Of a stretch of 64,000 bases of DNA, positions 7,220-15,868 are shown in pieces. Positions within the stretch are counted from its first letter, which is position 1. Every line of letters starts with the position of its first letter. The stretch spans positions 248,001 through 312,000 of the forward strand of contig NZ_LLZN01000002.1 in the NCBI RefSeq assembly GCF_001509795.1, read 5' to 3'. Both the position numbers and the translations under genes were made by a program. The stretch comes from Streptomyces sp. NRRL WC-3605. GTDB lineage: Bacteria > Actinomycetota > Actinomycetes > Streptomycetales > Streptomycetaceae. The notes under the pieces were generated by a model. The model had not been told where the DNA came from. It saw only the letters and a program-made list of their open reading frames with translations, and made no database searches.

Positions 7220-8776
7220 CTATGCCGCGGGCACGCCGCCGCCCTGGAGGCGTTCGAGGTCCGAGGGGCGCACCTGGATCACGATCAGGGCGATGACCGC
7301 GGCGATCGCGGTGAAGATCGCCGCCGTGACGAAGGCGGCGGAGACACCCGCGGTGAGGATCTCGTCGGCGAACGGCGGCGGGAGCTGCCCGGTGCGTTCG
7401 AAGCGCAGCCGTTCCAGTGGGGTGGCCTGGGACAGGAAGGCCGGGATCTGTTTGTCGGCCTCGTTGGTGCTGGCCGTCCCGTACATGGTGACCAGGATGG
7501 ACAGGCCCAGCGAGCCGCCGACCTGCTGGGTGGCGTTGAGGAGCCCGGACGCGGCACCGGTCTCCGCGGGCGTCACGTTGGACAGCGCCATCAGCGTCAG
7601 CGACACGAACTCCATGCCCATGCCGAGGCTGAACACGAGCATGGGCCCGAGGATGCTGCCCAGATAGGTCGAGTTCACGTCGGTCAGGGTCAGCCAGGCC
7701 AGCCCGGCGGCGGCGAGGATCGCCCCGGTCACCATGAACGGTTTGGGACCGTACTTGGGCAGGAGCTGGGAGGCGAGCCCGGCGCCGATCGCGATGACGG
7801 CGCTCACCGGGAGGAAGGCCAACCCCGCCTGGAGCGGGCTGAAGTCCAGCACGTTCTGCACGAACAGCGTCAGGAAGAAGAACATCCCGAAGATCGCGGC
7901 GGCGAGGCTCAGCATGATGCCGTAGGTCCCCGCGCGGTTGCGGTCGGCGAACATGTGCAGCGGTGTGATCGGCTGTCTGGAGCGCTGCTCCACCAGGACG
8001 AACAGCAGCAGGAAGACGACGGCCGCACCGAACGCACCGAGTGTCAGCGCGTCCCGCCAGCCGTCCTGCGCGGCGCGGATGAAGCCGTACACGAGCAGCA
8101 CCATGCCGATGGTGGACGTCATCGCGCCCAGGATGTCGAAGTGCCCGGCGTGCCGCTCGGACTCCCGGATCCAGCGGGGCGTGGCGAGCACGATGAGCAG
8201 GCCGATGGGCACGTTGACGAACAGCACCCAGCGCCAGTTGAGCCACTCCACGAGCATGCCGCCGGCCAGCAGCCCGATGGCGCCGCCGCCCGCCGAGACG
8301 GCCGCGAAGACACCGAACGCCCGGTTGCGCTGCGGCCCCTCGGGGAAGGTCGTGCTGATCAGTGCCAGGGAGGTCGGGGAGGCGATGGCGCCGCCGACGC
8401 CCTGGAGGGCGCGGGCGCTGAGGAGTTGCCACTCGTTCTGGGACAGCCCGCCGAGCAGCGAGGCCAGGACGAACAGCAGCACGCCGAAGACGAACACCCG
8501 CCGCCGGCCCAGGATGTCGCCCATCCTGCCCCCGAGGAGCAGGAGTCCACCGAAGGTGAGCGTGTAGGCGTTCACCACCCAGGACAAGCTCGTCGTCGAG
8601 AAGTCCAGCGAGCGCTGGATGTCCGGGAGGGCGATGTTCACGATGGTGATGTCGAGCACCACCATCAGCTGACAGGAGGCGATCACGAACAGTGCCATGG
8701 CGTTGCCACGGCCCTTGTTCCCCTCCGTGTCGTGTGGGGCGGTCCGTGCTTGGGGTGTCGGCTCCGAATGGCTCAT
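7220..8776 (-). CDS. MFS transporter, DHA2 (EmrB/QacA) family, 14 helices
   Basis: A 518-residue drug:proton antiporter-type exporter. Motif D1 (LDITIVNIALP) is in helix 1, followed by SWVVNAYTLTFG; motif A (GGRMGDILGRRRVF) follows helix 2; motif C-like glycines (GGGAIGLLAGG) lie in helix 5. The length and number of hydrophobic segments fit the 14-helix DHA2 class. It ends 150 bp before the graspetide precursor and starts 156 bp after a flavin oxidase, all on one strand. It could therefore export the graspetide or a related product, but that is inference; DHA2 exporters are common and promiscuous. Confidence 0.9.
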   Translation of the reverse strand: MSHSEPTPQARTAPHDTEGNKGRGNAMALFVIASCQLMVVLDITIVNIALPDIQRSLDFSTTSLSWVVNAYTLTFGGLLLLGGRMGDILGRRRVFVFGVLLFVLASLLGGLSQNEWQLLSARALQGVGGAIASPTSLALISTTFPEGPQRNRAFGVFAAVSAGGGAIGLLAGGMLVEWLNWRWVLFVNVPIGLLIVLATPRWIRESERHAGHFDILGAMTSTIGMVLLVYGFIRAAQDGWRDALTLGAFGAAVVFLLLFVLVEQRSRQPITPLHMFADRNRAGTYGIMLSLAAAIFGMFFFLTLFVQNVLDFSPLQAGLAFLPVSAVIAIGAGLASQLLPKYGPKPFMVTGAILAAAGLAWLTLTDVNSTYLGSILGPMLVFSLGMGMEFVSLTLMALSNVTPAETGAASGLLNATQQVGGSLGLSILVTMYGTASTNEADKQIPAFLSQATPLERLRFERTGQLPPPFADEILTAGVSAAFVTAAIFTAIAAVIALIVIQVRPSDLERLQGGGVPAA

Positions 8777-8932
8777 CGCATCGCCGTGGGCGGGGGTTCG
8801 GGGGCCGGGTCTGATTCGGTCTGGCTGCCCGCCACCATTCGACCGTACGCCGGTGCCGTACGGCCCTCCAGTCGATCACGGGCCGGGCGGATCAGGCCTG
8901 TTCGGCGCGGTGCGGGCAGCGCTCGGGCGGGG

Positions 8933-10330
8933 TCAGGCGGTCGCCGGAGGGATGTTCTGGTTGTTGTGGAAGAAGTTGTCCGGGTCGTACGTGCGCTTGA
9001 CGGCGGTGAGCCGGTCGTAGTGCCCGCGGTAGGTCGTCCGGACGCGATCGGTGCCCTCGCCCTCGCCGATGAAGTTGATGTACGAACCGCCCATCGAGTA
9101 CGGGTGCAGATCGCTCTGGTAGGCGACCGCCCAGTCGCGGATGGCCCCGGCGTTGGCGGGGTCGGGGTCGATGCCCGCGATCACCGCGGACCACACGGCG
9201 TCCCGGTACGCCCAGGCCGTGTCGTCGGCACCGAGCTGATGGGCGGCGGCGTCCACGGGATACAGGTGCATCAGGGACAGCTCGGTGGGGAGGTTCTCCC
9301 CGTACTTGTGGTGCACGTCGATGGAGGAGTCGCTGATCTCGTCGAAGAAGTCGCCGCGCCAGTACCACTGGTAGCCCTTCGGGATCAGCTCGTCGAACAT
9401 GCTTTGGAGGGCCGGGTAGGGCAGGGGCGCGCTGAAGTGGAAGGCGGGCGGGGCGGGGTCGTTCACCGGGGCCAGCATCCGCTCCAGCCGGTCGCCCTCG
9501 GGATCGCCGGTGTGGCACCAGACGACGCCGCACATCTTCTGGCCGTGGATCGTCTCGGGGAACGGAGGGGCGGGCGGGATGCTGAACAGCGTGAAGAACC
9601 CGTTCAGGTCCGCCGGCGCGGCGGGCAGGAAGTCCCGGTACCAGCGCAGCACTTCGGGTGTCCGGTCGACGGGCCACACCGTCACCCCGACACCGACGGT
9701 GCCCACCGGGTGCAGGCGGAAGGTGAACGACGTCACCACACCGAAGTTCCCGCCTCCGCCGCGCAGCGCCCAGAACAGGTCGGGGTGCTCCTTCTCGGAC
9801 GCGGTGACGAAGGTGCCGTCGGCGAGCACGACGTCGGCGGACGTCAGACTGTCGATCGTCAGGCCGTACTTGCGCGTCAGGTGCCCGTGCCCGCCGCCCA
9901 GCGTCAGGCCGCCCACGCCGGTCATCGAGACGATGCCGGTCGGCACGCCGAGGCCGAACGTGTGGGCCGCGTGATCGAGGTCCCCGATCTGCGCCCCGCC
10001 GGACACCTGCGCGGTCATCGATCCGGGGTCGACGCGCACCCCACGCATCGTCGACAGGTCGAGGACGAGCGCGTCGTCCACCAGGCACAGGCCGGGTCCG
10101 CTGTGCCCGGCGCCGCGCACCGCGAGTTCCACTCCGTTGTCCCTCGCGACGCCGATCGCCGTGCGCACGTCGGCGACGTCCACGCACTGCGCGAACGCGG
10201 CCGGGCGCCGGTCGATCATGGCGTTGTAGATGCTGCGGGTCTCGTCGTACCCCGCGTCCTCGGGGGTGATGACGGGTCCCCGCATTCCCGCGCGCAGTTC
10301 CTCGAGTGCCGTTGCGTTGATGGCGCCCAT
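8933..10330 (-). CDS. FAD-linked oxidoreductase (PCMH/berberine-bridge type)
   Basis: A 465-residue flavoprotein oxidase or dehydrogenase. The FAD domain shows VRGAGHSGPG, where the His is the usual 8-alpha-histidyl attachment site, then LGGGHGHLTRKYGLTID and RGGGGNFGVVTSF. The second covalent Cys found in bicovalent relatives is absent. The C-terminal BBE signature (YDPDNFFHNNQNIPP) is present. The ATG at 10330 begins MGAINATALEELR; longer in-frame starts run through an Arg-rich, unlikely sequence. It is cytoplasmic by appearance. The substrate is unknown; the MFS exporter and graspetide genes lie downstream on the same strand. Confidence 0.87.
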   Translation of the reverse strand: MGAINATALEELRAGMRGPVITPEDAGYDETRSIYNAMIDRRPAAFAQCVDVADVRTAIGVARDNGVELAVRGAGHSGPGLCLVDDALVLDLSTMRGVRVDPGSMTAQVSGGAQIGDLDHAAHTFGLGVPTGIVSMTGVGGLTLGGGHGHLTRKYGLTIDSLTSADVVLADGTFVTASEKEHPDLFWALRGGGGNFGVVTSFTFRLHPVGTVGVGVTVWPVDRTPEVLRWYRDFLPAAPADLNGFFTLFSIPPAPPFPETIHGQKMCGVVWCHTGDPEGDRLERMLAPVNDPAPPAFHFSAPLPYPALQSMFDELIPKGYQWYWRGDFFDEISDSSIDVHHKYGENLPTELSLMHLYPVDAAAHQLGADDTAWAYRDAVWSAVIAGIDPDPANAGAIRDWAVAYQSDLHPYSMGGSYINFIGEGEGTDRVRTTYRGHYDRLTAVKRTYDPDNFFHNNQNIPPATA

Positions 10331-10543
10331 GGCCGGACCCTTCGCTCGAAGTCGGTGAGCGACGACGGATGGGCGACACCCGGCGTCGGGGCGGGAGCAG
10401 GGGCGCACGGTGCGCTGATCCTTTCGCACCTCGAGCAGCTGTCGGCAGGAGCCTCCGCCCCGCCGTTTCCCAGTGTTCTCCGGTCCTCGGACGACCGCAC
10501 GTCGATCGAGGACCGGGCCGGGGGTGGTGGGGCGGAGAGCCTT

Positions 10544-11185
10544 TCAGCCGACGTTGCTGCCGGGTATGGCCTCGGCCTGTGGTTCGGCCTCGGCTTGTGA
10601 TTCCGCTTCCGCGAGGAGAGCGGCGAGCGTGGCGCGGGCGCGGGCCACGCGGGAACGGACCGTCCCCACCGGGCAGTCGCTCCGTTCGGCGGCCTCCGCG
10701 TAGGGCAGTCCGGCCAGCTGGGTCAGCACGAACGCCTCACGCCGCTCCGCGGGGAGCGTGTCCAGCAGGTCGAGCAGCGCGACCCCTTCGTCGAAGCCGG
10801 GCAGGCCGGCGGGCTGGGCGCGTTCGGCGGCGCGCGTCCAGTCGTCCGTGTCGTGCAGCCGTGGGCGGGCGGCCGCGTACCGGTGGCTGTCGATCACCGC
10901 GCGCCGCGCGATGGCCAGCAGCCAGGTGCGCGCCGATGAGCGGCCCTCGAACCGGTGCAGGCTGCCGAGCGCCCGCAGGAACGTGTCCTGAGCCAGGTCG
11001 TCGGCGGCCTGCGGGTCGGCCGAGAGGTGGGCCACGAACCGCACGACGTCCCGGTGCAGGGAGCGGACGAAGCGGTCGGTGGCGTCCGGGTCGCCGCTTC
11101 GGGCCGCCAGCGCCCACGCGGTCGTCGGCTCGTCCTGGGGCTCGTCCTGGGGCTCGCTGACGGCGGGCAGGGCAGGAGTGATCAC
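10544..11185 (-). CDS. RNA polymerase ECF-type sigma factor
   Basis: A 213-residue sigma-70-family factor. Region 2 includes ADDLAQDTFLRALGSLHRFEG and SARTWLLAIARRAVIDSHRY; region 4 includes LPAERREAFVLTQLAGLPYAEAAERSDCPVGTVRSRVARAR with the usual helix-turn-helix. The C-terminal tail is Ala/Glu-repetitive (AEAESQAEAEPQAEA). The start chosen is GTG at 11185, which has an AAGGA ribosome binding site; an upstream extension would run through the 20-bp repeat array. No anti-sigma factor gene follows. The neighbouring upstream gene on this strand encodes a His/Met-rich membrane protein, so a metal or redox stimulus is possible. Confidence 0.88.
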   Translation of the reverse strand: MITPALPAVSEPQDEPQDEPTTAWALAARSGDPDATDRFVRSLHRDVVRFVAHLSADPQAADDLAQDTFLRALGSLHRFEGRSSARTWLLAIARRAVIDSHRYAAARPRLHDTDDWTRAAERAQPAGLPGFDEGVALLDLLDTLPAERREAFVLTQLAGLPYAEAAERSDCPVGTVRSRVARARATLAALLAEAESQAEAEPQAEAIPGSNVG

Positions 11186-11240
11186 CTGAGTCCTTCTCGG
11201 GTCGTCCGGACTCCGGCACGGCGAGGTACGCCACGTCACG

Positions 11241-11340
11241 GGAGGCGCGGCACGCCTGTGGAGCGTGCGACACATCCGTAAGGCGGCTGACACGCCTGTG
11301 AGGCGGCTGACACCCCTGTGAGGCGGCAGGCGAACGGCAC
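11241..11340. repeat. five 20-bp tandem units upstream of the ECF sigma gene
   Basis: Units begin at 11241, 11261, 11281, 11301 and 11321. Units 3 and 4 differ at one base (AGGCGGCTGACACGCCTGTG against AGGCGGCTGACACCCCTGTG); units 1 and 2 are diverged and unit 5 is degenerate after its first seven bases. The period is close to two helical turns. The array ends 55 bp upstream of the sigma factor's GTG start, a position consistent with a multi-site operator. Confidence 0.75.
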
Positions 11341-11379
11341 ACGCGCGGTACGGCACCGGCGGTGTCCGGGGATGCGGGG

Positions 11380-11405
11380 CACGGCCGTACGGAGGTACGG
11401 CCGTG
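11380..11405. terminator. perfect 11-bp stem-loop after the His/Met-rich gene
   Basis: CACGGCCGTAC at 11380-11390 and GTACGGCCGTG at 11395-11405 are exact complements with a GGAG loop. It is 63 bp downstream of the His/Met-rich membrane protein's stop on the minus strand. It probably ends that transcript and insulates the sigma gene. Confidence 0.55.
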
Positions 11406-11468
11406 GGCCCGAGGCGCGGACCGTGATCCAGGGCGATCGGACGGGGCGGCCTCGGGGAACCGGCTGTC

Positions 11469-12203
11469 TCAGACGACAGCGGGCCCCGCGGGCGGCCCCC
11501 GAGAGGTGAGGGAATGGACGAGCGGCAGCAGCCGCGGCGCCCGGTCGGAGCGCGCCCGGCGCGGCCGGGGACGTGGACGGACCGGCGGGGCGGGCAGGAG
11601 GAGCACCACCCGCAGCGGTGCGGCCAGCCAGCCGGCGACGGCCCGCAGGATACGGAAGGCGGCGCGCTCGCCGTGTCCGAGCCAGAGGCCGCACAGCAGG
11701 GCGGCGAGGGTGTGGGCGGCGAGCATGCCGAGCGGCGCGCCATCGCCCATGACGTGCGGCACGTCGTGACCCATCTCGTGGGCGATGGACATGGGGTGGT
11801 GCATGTCTGTGTGGGCCGCGTCCATGTAGTCGGAGGACATGTGGTTCAGCGACATGTGGCCCGAGGGAATGTGGCCCGGAGCCATGTGGCTCCCAGCCGT
11901 GTGATCCCCGGCCATGGGGTCCCCCGCCATGGGGTCCCCCACCACATGGCCACGCCCCGCGAGCTCGAACACGGCGTGCAGCCCGCCCTGGGCGACGACC
12001 ACGACCGACACGACGAGCGGCAGTCCCCGCTCCCGTCCGGCCAGGCACCAGCCCGCGCCCCCGGTCGCCAGCGCACCGGCGACGAGCGTCCACCACGGCA
12101 CGGCGGCACCGGCCATCAGCGTGTGCCCGAGGGCGGCGAGCAGCACGCAGACGGACCCGAACACCCCGGCCCGTAACGTGCGCACGCCCCACCCAGCAGT
12201 CAT
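11469..12203 (-). CDS. His/Met-rich multi-pass membrane protein, possible metal-binding
   Basis: A 244-residue membrane protein I do not recognise as a named family. About three hydrophobic helices fill the N-terminal 85 residues. A 67-residue soluble segment follows with 11 His and 10 Met, in loose pentapeptide repeats such as PMAGD, HMAPG, HMSLN. Then come one or two more helices and an Arg/Pro-rich tail. Such His/Met loops are typical of copper or silver handling proteins, so metal binding is a reasonable inference. The ATG at 12203 has GAGGG upstream; an ATG at 12215 is also possible. An ECF sigma factor gene lies downstream on the same strand. Confidence 0.65.
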   Translation of the reverse strand: MTAGWGVRTLRAGVFGSVCVLLAALGHTLMAGAAVPWWTLVAGALATGGAGWCLAGRERGLPLVVSVVVVAQGGLHAVFELAGRGHVVGDPMAGDPMAGDHTAGSHMAPGHIPSGHMSLNHMSSDYMDAAHTDMHHPMSIAHEMGHDVPHVMGDGAPLGMLAAHTLAALLCGLWLGHGERAAFRILRAVAGWLAAPLRVVLLLPAPPVRPRPRPRRARSDRAPRLLPLVHSLTSRGPPAGPAVV

Positions 12204-12302
12204 GACGGCCCTCATCCTCGCATCCGGGGCCCGCTCGTCACGGGTGGATACGTGGGAGACCCCCGTCCCGCACTCAGGCCGCGGCGGGTGAGGCGGGACA
12301 CA

Positions 12303-12902
12303 TCACTGGGTGGCGGTACGACGGTGCCGATGCCACAGGCACGACGCGACGACGACGAACGGCCACACGGACTGAATGGCCGTCACCAGGCGTTCGGCCA
12401 CCCCGGCCGCACCGTCGTGCTCCATCTCGATCATGAACCAGGCGGCACTGCCCAGCATCAGGATGGTCACCGTGAACGAGGGGACGAGGCGCAGGCCCCA
12501 AGGGGCCGTCGCCCTCCGGTCGGCGGCCAGCACCGGCCACACCGCGAGGAAGGCGAACCCCACCCCGGCGACCGTTCCATGGCTGAGGGAGCCGCCGCTC
12601 TCCGGCGGCGGCAGCAGCGCCACCACGATCGCCGTGACGCCGCCGGCGCCGAGGGCGAGCCGGCCGGGGAGAGCGGCGGGGCGCAGTCCCAGGGCCGTGC
12701 AGAGATGGCAGACACCGAGCGCGGCGAGCGCCGAGGTCATCACCCAGAATCCTCGGGTTCCGTAGGCGGCGAGGACGCTGATGGTCTGGGTGACCGGGTC
12801 GTATGCGGGCCCTTCGAGGTGCGCCGCGATCAGCCAGCCGCCGATCAGCACGACCGGCGCGGATCCCGACGACAGCAGAGCCCACCTAGGCACAAGTCGC
12901 AT
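12303..12902 (-). CDS. DUF998-like integral membrane protein
   Basis: A 199-residue protein with about six hydrophobic helices, in the pattern of DUF998 proteins: a first helix followed by PAYDPVTQTISVLAAYGTRGFWVMT, where the Asp-Pro and the TISxLAAxG motif are family-like. Its function is unknown. The start is uncertain: the ATG at 12902 gives a protein beginning MRLVPRW but lacks a good ribosome binding site. Longer in-frame reading begins at 13082 with a low-quality N-terminus overlapping the next gene. The transcript may be leaderless. Confidence 0.65.
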   Translation of the reverse strand: MRLVPRWALLSSGSAPVVLIGGWLIAAHLEGPAYDPVTQTISVLAAYGTRGFWVMTSALAALGVCHLCTALGLRPAALPGRLALGAGGVTAIVVALLPPPESGGSLSHGTVAGVGFAFLAVWPVLAADRRATAPWGLRLVPSFTVTILMLGSAAWFMIEMEHDGAAGVAERLVTAIQSVWPFVVVASCLWHRHRRTATQ

Positions 12903-13035
12903 CAAACTACCGTAGAACGACTTATGTGTCTGATTCGCGACGTACACGCGGAGGGCCGGTCGCCCGTGCGCGCGGGAGGCGGCTCCGTCGCCCTTCGGAC
13001 CCTTCGGTCCCCTTCGGTCGTCGTTCAGTCGTCGT

Positions 13036-13440
13036 TCAGTCGTCCTTGACGGGAGGGACGACGCTGACGTGCCCTGCGGCACCGCCGTCCCACTCCCACA
13101 GGTTCACCGGGCCGGGAAGCCCTCGGGGGACGACGACGGCGGGGATCGGTTCGACGGTCGCGAAGGACCGTTCGGACCCCTTGTCCGGTTCGGGGGCGGC
13201 GGCCGGGCCACGCCAGCGGCCGGCCGCCCAGGAGGTGACGGCGGCCCCGAGGCCGGTGGCGGCGGAGTCCCGCCGTGTGTCCAGGCGCTGGGGGACCGCT
13301 CGGCCGTTGGCCCGCCACTCCGCCACCAGGGCGGCGTAGATGGAGGGGCGGCCACCGGTGGTGCCGCTGGGCGGTACGACGTACGACAGGGGCGCGGAAT
13401 CGTTGCCCAGGACACGCCGCGCCGTGTCTCTGTTGTCCAT
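13036..13440 (-). CDS. hypothetical protein
   Basis: A 134-residue soluble protein, not recognised. It has a mixed, protein-like composition (SIYAALVAEWRANGRAVP, then a C-terminal block with AVVVPRGLPGPVNLWEWDGG) and GC-rich third codon positions in this frame, unlike the Arg-rich readings of the other frames. The ATG at 13440 gives the N-terminus MDNRDTARRVLG; no strong ribosome binding site is seen. It has no membrane segment or signal peptide. Confidence 0.5.
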   Translation of the reverse strand: MDNRDTARRVLGNDSAPLSYVVPPSGTTGGRPSIYAALVAEWRANGRAVPQRLDTRRDSAATGLGAAVTSWAAGRWRGPAAAPEPDKGSERSFATVEPIPAVVVPRGLPGPVNLWEWDGGAAGHVSVVPPVKDD

Positions 13441-13728
13441 GCCAGAGCAAACGCTTCGGCGTACGCCGGTGGTACGCGGAATGCCACCGCGGCCACCCGG
13501 TCGGGTGAGTCCGTCGCCCGTATGGCCCACAGGGATCGAGCCATGAAGGTGCGCGGGCCGGTGCGGCGCCGGGCGCGCACGGCCCGGCCGGGGGCGCGCG
13601 TCCCCCCTTCCGCCTGTTTGGCGCGCGGGCGCTCGCCCCATACGGGGAATTGCGCTCCGCCGTATGGCCGCGGCACCCGTCACCCGGTCCACTGAGGCCT
13701 TCACCGGTCACATCGGGAGGCTTGTTTC

Positions 13729-14229
13729 ATGGCACTGACGGAGTGGACGAGGTCGATGGAGTGGCTGGCCGCGGCGTCGGAGGATCCCGGCGCGTGCAAG
13801 CACGAGTGGCAGAACGGCACCACCGGCGTCACCCTCCTCGCGGCCGGGCGCTTCTGGGACGTGCTGATCGTGCCGGAGGAGCTGGGGCTGCGCGTGGCGG
13901 ACCTGCTGGACGAGCTGCCACTGCTCGAGCGCGGCCCGTGCCTGCTGGACACGCGCCGCCGCCGGGTGGGCTTCCTGCTGCCGCCGGAGCCGCGGACGGT
14001 GTGGGTCGGCACCGGCGTGCGCCTGCTCGGTGCGGGCACGTGGCTCGCCGCTCCCGCCCCGCACTGCCGCTGGGGTGCCCTTCGCTGGCTGATCCCGCCG
14101 GACGGCACCGGCACGCTGAACATCCCGGAGGTCATGGAGGTCGCCCTGGAACGCTGCGCGGGCGAGCTGTCCCGGCTCCAGGGCCGTGGCGTGCCGGCCC
14201 CGCGCGACGGGCGCACGGCCCTGCTGTGA
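13729..14229 (+). CDS. conserved actinobacterial hypothetical protein
   Basis: A 166-residue soluble protein. The pattern of a Trp-rich N-terminus, GVTLLAAGRFWDVLIVP, then GFLLPP and GALRWLIPPDGTGTL, resembles small streptomycete proteins of unknown function that I recall as conserved; I cannot assign a role. The ATG has a GGGAGG ribosome binding site eight bases upstream. It converges with yjbQ 18 bp away. Confidence 0.75.
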   Translation: MALTEWTRSMEWLAAASEDPGACKHEWQNGTTGVTLLAAGRFWDVLIVPEELGLRVADLLDELPLLERGPCLLDTRRRRVGFLLPPEPRTVWVGTGVRLLGAGTWLAAPAPHCRWGALRWLIPPDGTGTLNIPEVMEVALERCAGELSRLQGRGVPAPRDGRTALL

Positions 14230-14247
14230 CCGGCGGCGGTTCCGTGC

Positions 14248-14670
14248 TCAGCCCAGGAAGCTCAGCCGGACCTGCCGGTTCGGGTTGTCGCGGTTGGTGT
14301 CCACCAGGCACACCGACTGCCAGGTGCCGAGTTCGAGCCGTCCGCCGACGACCGGCAGCGTCGCGTGGGGCGGCACGATCGCGGGGAGGACGTGGTCGCG
14401 CCCGTGGCCGGGGCTGCCGTGCCGGTGCTGCCAGCGGTCGTCGGCGGGCAGCAGGGAGTGCAGGGCGGCGAGGAGGTCGTCGTCGCTGCCGGCGCCGGTC
14501 TCGATGATCGCGATGCCGGCCGTCGCGTGCGGCACGAAGACGTTCAGCAGGCCGTCGCGGCTTCCGGCCGCCTCCCGCAGGAAGGACTCGCAGTCGCGGG
14601 TGAGGTCCACGACCCGCTCCGAGGAACCGGAGGCGACGTTCAGGACTCGGGTGGTGAAGGCGTCTGACAT
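14248..14670 (-). CDS. YjbQ/UPF0047 family protein
   Basis: A 140-residue YjbQ-type beta-barrel protein. The family signatures are clear: NVFVPHATAGIAIIET, then GRDHVLPAIVPPHATLPVVGG and the LGTWQSVCLVDTN ending. Some homologues have a secondary thiamine-phosphate synthase activity in vitro; the physiological role is unsettled. The ATG at 14670 was preferred because GAGGA lies nine bases upstream; an in-frame ATG at 14679 has no spacing for a ribosome binding site. Confidence 0.93.
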   Translation of the reverse strand: MSDAFTTRVLNVASGSSERVVDLTRDCESFLREAAGSRDGLLNVFVPHATAGIAIIETGAGSDDDLLAALHSLLPADDRWQHRHGSPGHGRDHVLPAIVPPHATLPVVGGRLELGTWQSVCLVDTNRDNPNRQVRLSFLG

Positions 14671-14730
14671 GCCGTCCATCCTCGCGCATCGCACGGGAAG
14701 ATCCGCGCCCGTCGGGCCGTTGGTCGAGGT

Positions 14731-15816
14731 GTGAACAGCATCGAGGCGGTCGAGACGGTCGACGTGGTGGTCATCGGCGCGGGTCAGGCGGGCCTGTCGA
14801 GCGCGTACCACCTGCGGCGCACGGGGTTCGAGCCCGGGCGTGACTTCGTGGTGCTCGACCACTCCCCCGGCCCCGGCGGCGCCTGGCAGTTCCGGTGGCC
14901 GTCGCTGACGTACGGCAAGGTGCACGGGATGCACGCACTGCCGGGCATGGAACTGACCGGCGCCGATCCCGGACGGCCGTCGTCCGAGGTGATCGCGGAG
15001 TACTTCGCGGAGTACGAGCGGACGTTCGATCTGCGGGTCCGGCGTCCGGTGGAGGTGCGGGCCGTGCGTGAGGGCCCGGACGGCCGGCTGCTCGTGGAGA
15101 GCTCGGCGGGCACCTGGGCGACGCGGGCGCTGATCAACGCGACCGGCACCTGGGACCGTCCGTTCTGGCCGCGCTACCCCGGCCAGGAGACCTTCCGGGG
15201 GCGGCAGTTGCACACCGCCCAGTACCCGGGGCCGGAGGCGTTCGCGGGGCTGCGGGTCGTGGTGGTCGGCGGCGGCGCGTCGGGGACCCAGCACCTGATG
15301 GAGCTCGCGCCCTACGCGGCGGCCACGACGTGGGTGACCAGGCGTCCGCCGGTGTTCCGCGAGGGGCCCTTCACCGAGGACCTGGGCCGGGCGGCCGTCG
15401 CGCTCGTCGAGGAACGGGTCCGGCAGGGGCTGCCGCCCAAGAGCGTGGTCTCCGTGACCGGGCTGCCGCTGACCGAGCCGGTGCGGCAGGCGATCGCCGA
15501 CGGCGTCCTGGACCGGCAGCCGATGTTCGACCGGATCGTCCAGGACGGCGTGGAGTGGCAGGACGGGCGGCACGTCGACGCCGACGTCATCCTGTGGGCG
15601 ACCGGGTTCCGGGCCGCCATTGACCACCTGGCGCCGCTGCGGCTGCGTGAGCCCGGCGGCGGCATCCGGGTCGAGGGGACGCGCGCGGTCGCCGACCCCC
15701 GTGTCCATCTCGTCGGTTACGGGCCGTCCGCCAGCACCATCGGCGCCAACCGCGCGGGCCGTGCGGCGGTCCGGGACATCAGGCGGCTGCTGTCCGAGGA
15801 GCCGGTCGCGGCGTGA
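14731..15816 (+). CDS. FAD-dependent NAD(P)-binding oxidoreductase (CzcO-like)
   Basis: A 361-residue two-dinucleotide-fold flavoprotein of the flavin monooxygenase-like group. The FAD motif VVVIGAGQAGLSSAYHLR is near residue 11, a second Rossmann motif VVVGGGASGTQH is near residue 175, and the ATG-type motif ILWATGFR is near 290. The GGAWQFRW segment is typical of the group. The substrate is unknown. It starts at GTG 14731 with GAGG upstream and runs divergently from yjbQ. It is followed by the oppositely oriented mltG-like gene. Confidence 0.87.
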   Translation: MNSIEAVETVDVVVIGAGQAGLSSAYHLRRTGFEPGRDFVVLDHSPGPGGAWQFRWPSLTYGKVHGMHALPGMELTGADPGRPSSEVIAEYFAEYERTFDLRVRRPVEVRAVREGPDGRLLVESSAGTWATRALINATGTWDRPFWPRYPGQETFRGRQLHTAQYPGPEAFAGLRVVVVGGGASGTQHLMELAPYAAATTWVTRRPPVFREGPFTEDLGRAAVALVEERVRQGLPPKSVVSVTGLPLTEPVRQAIADGVLDRQPMFDRIVQDGVEWQDGRHVDADVILWATGFRAAIDHLAPLRLREPGGGIRVEGTRAVADPRVHLVGYGPSASTIGANRAGRAAVRDIRRLLSEEPVAA

Positions 15817-15868
15817 CCCGCCGCGCTACCGGCCACGTGACCCGCCACGTGTCCGGCCGCATGGCCGG

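Noticed and set aside
7955..10600. An 881-codon plus-strand frame
   Set aside because: It is antisense to the MFS and flavin oxidase genes and shows shadow-like Arg/Gly/Val/Gln-rich composition with no motifs.
11236..12192. ORF with repeated TGVSA..SQACQPP-type segments on the minus strand
   Set aside because: The repeats are the 20-bp DNA array read as protein; the rest is a shadow of the His/Met-rich gene in another frame.
13441..13728. A short plus-strand ORF starting near 13543 (MKVRGPVRRRARTARPG...)
   Set aside because: Arg/Pro-rich low-quality composition, no ribosome binding site, and no codon bias; the stretch is better read as the upstream region of the gene at 13729.
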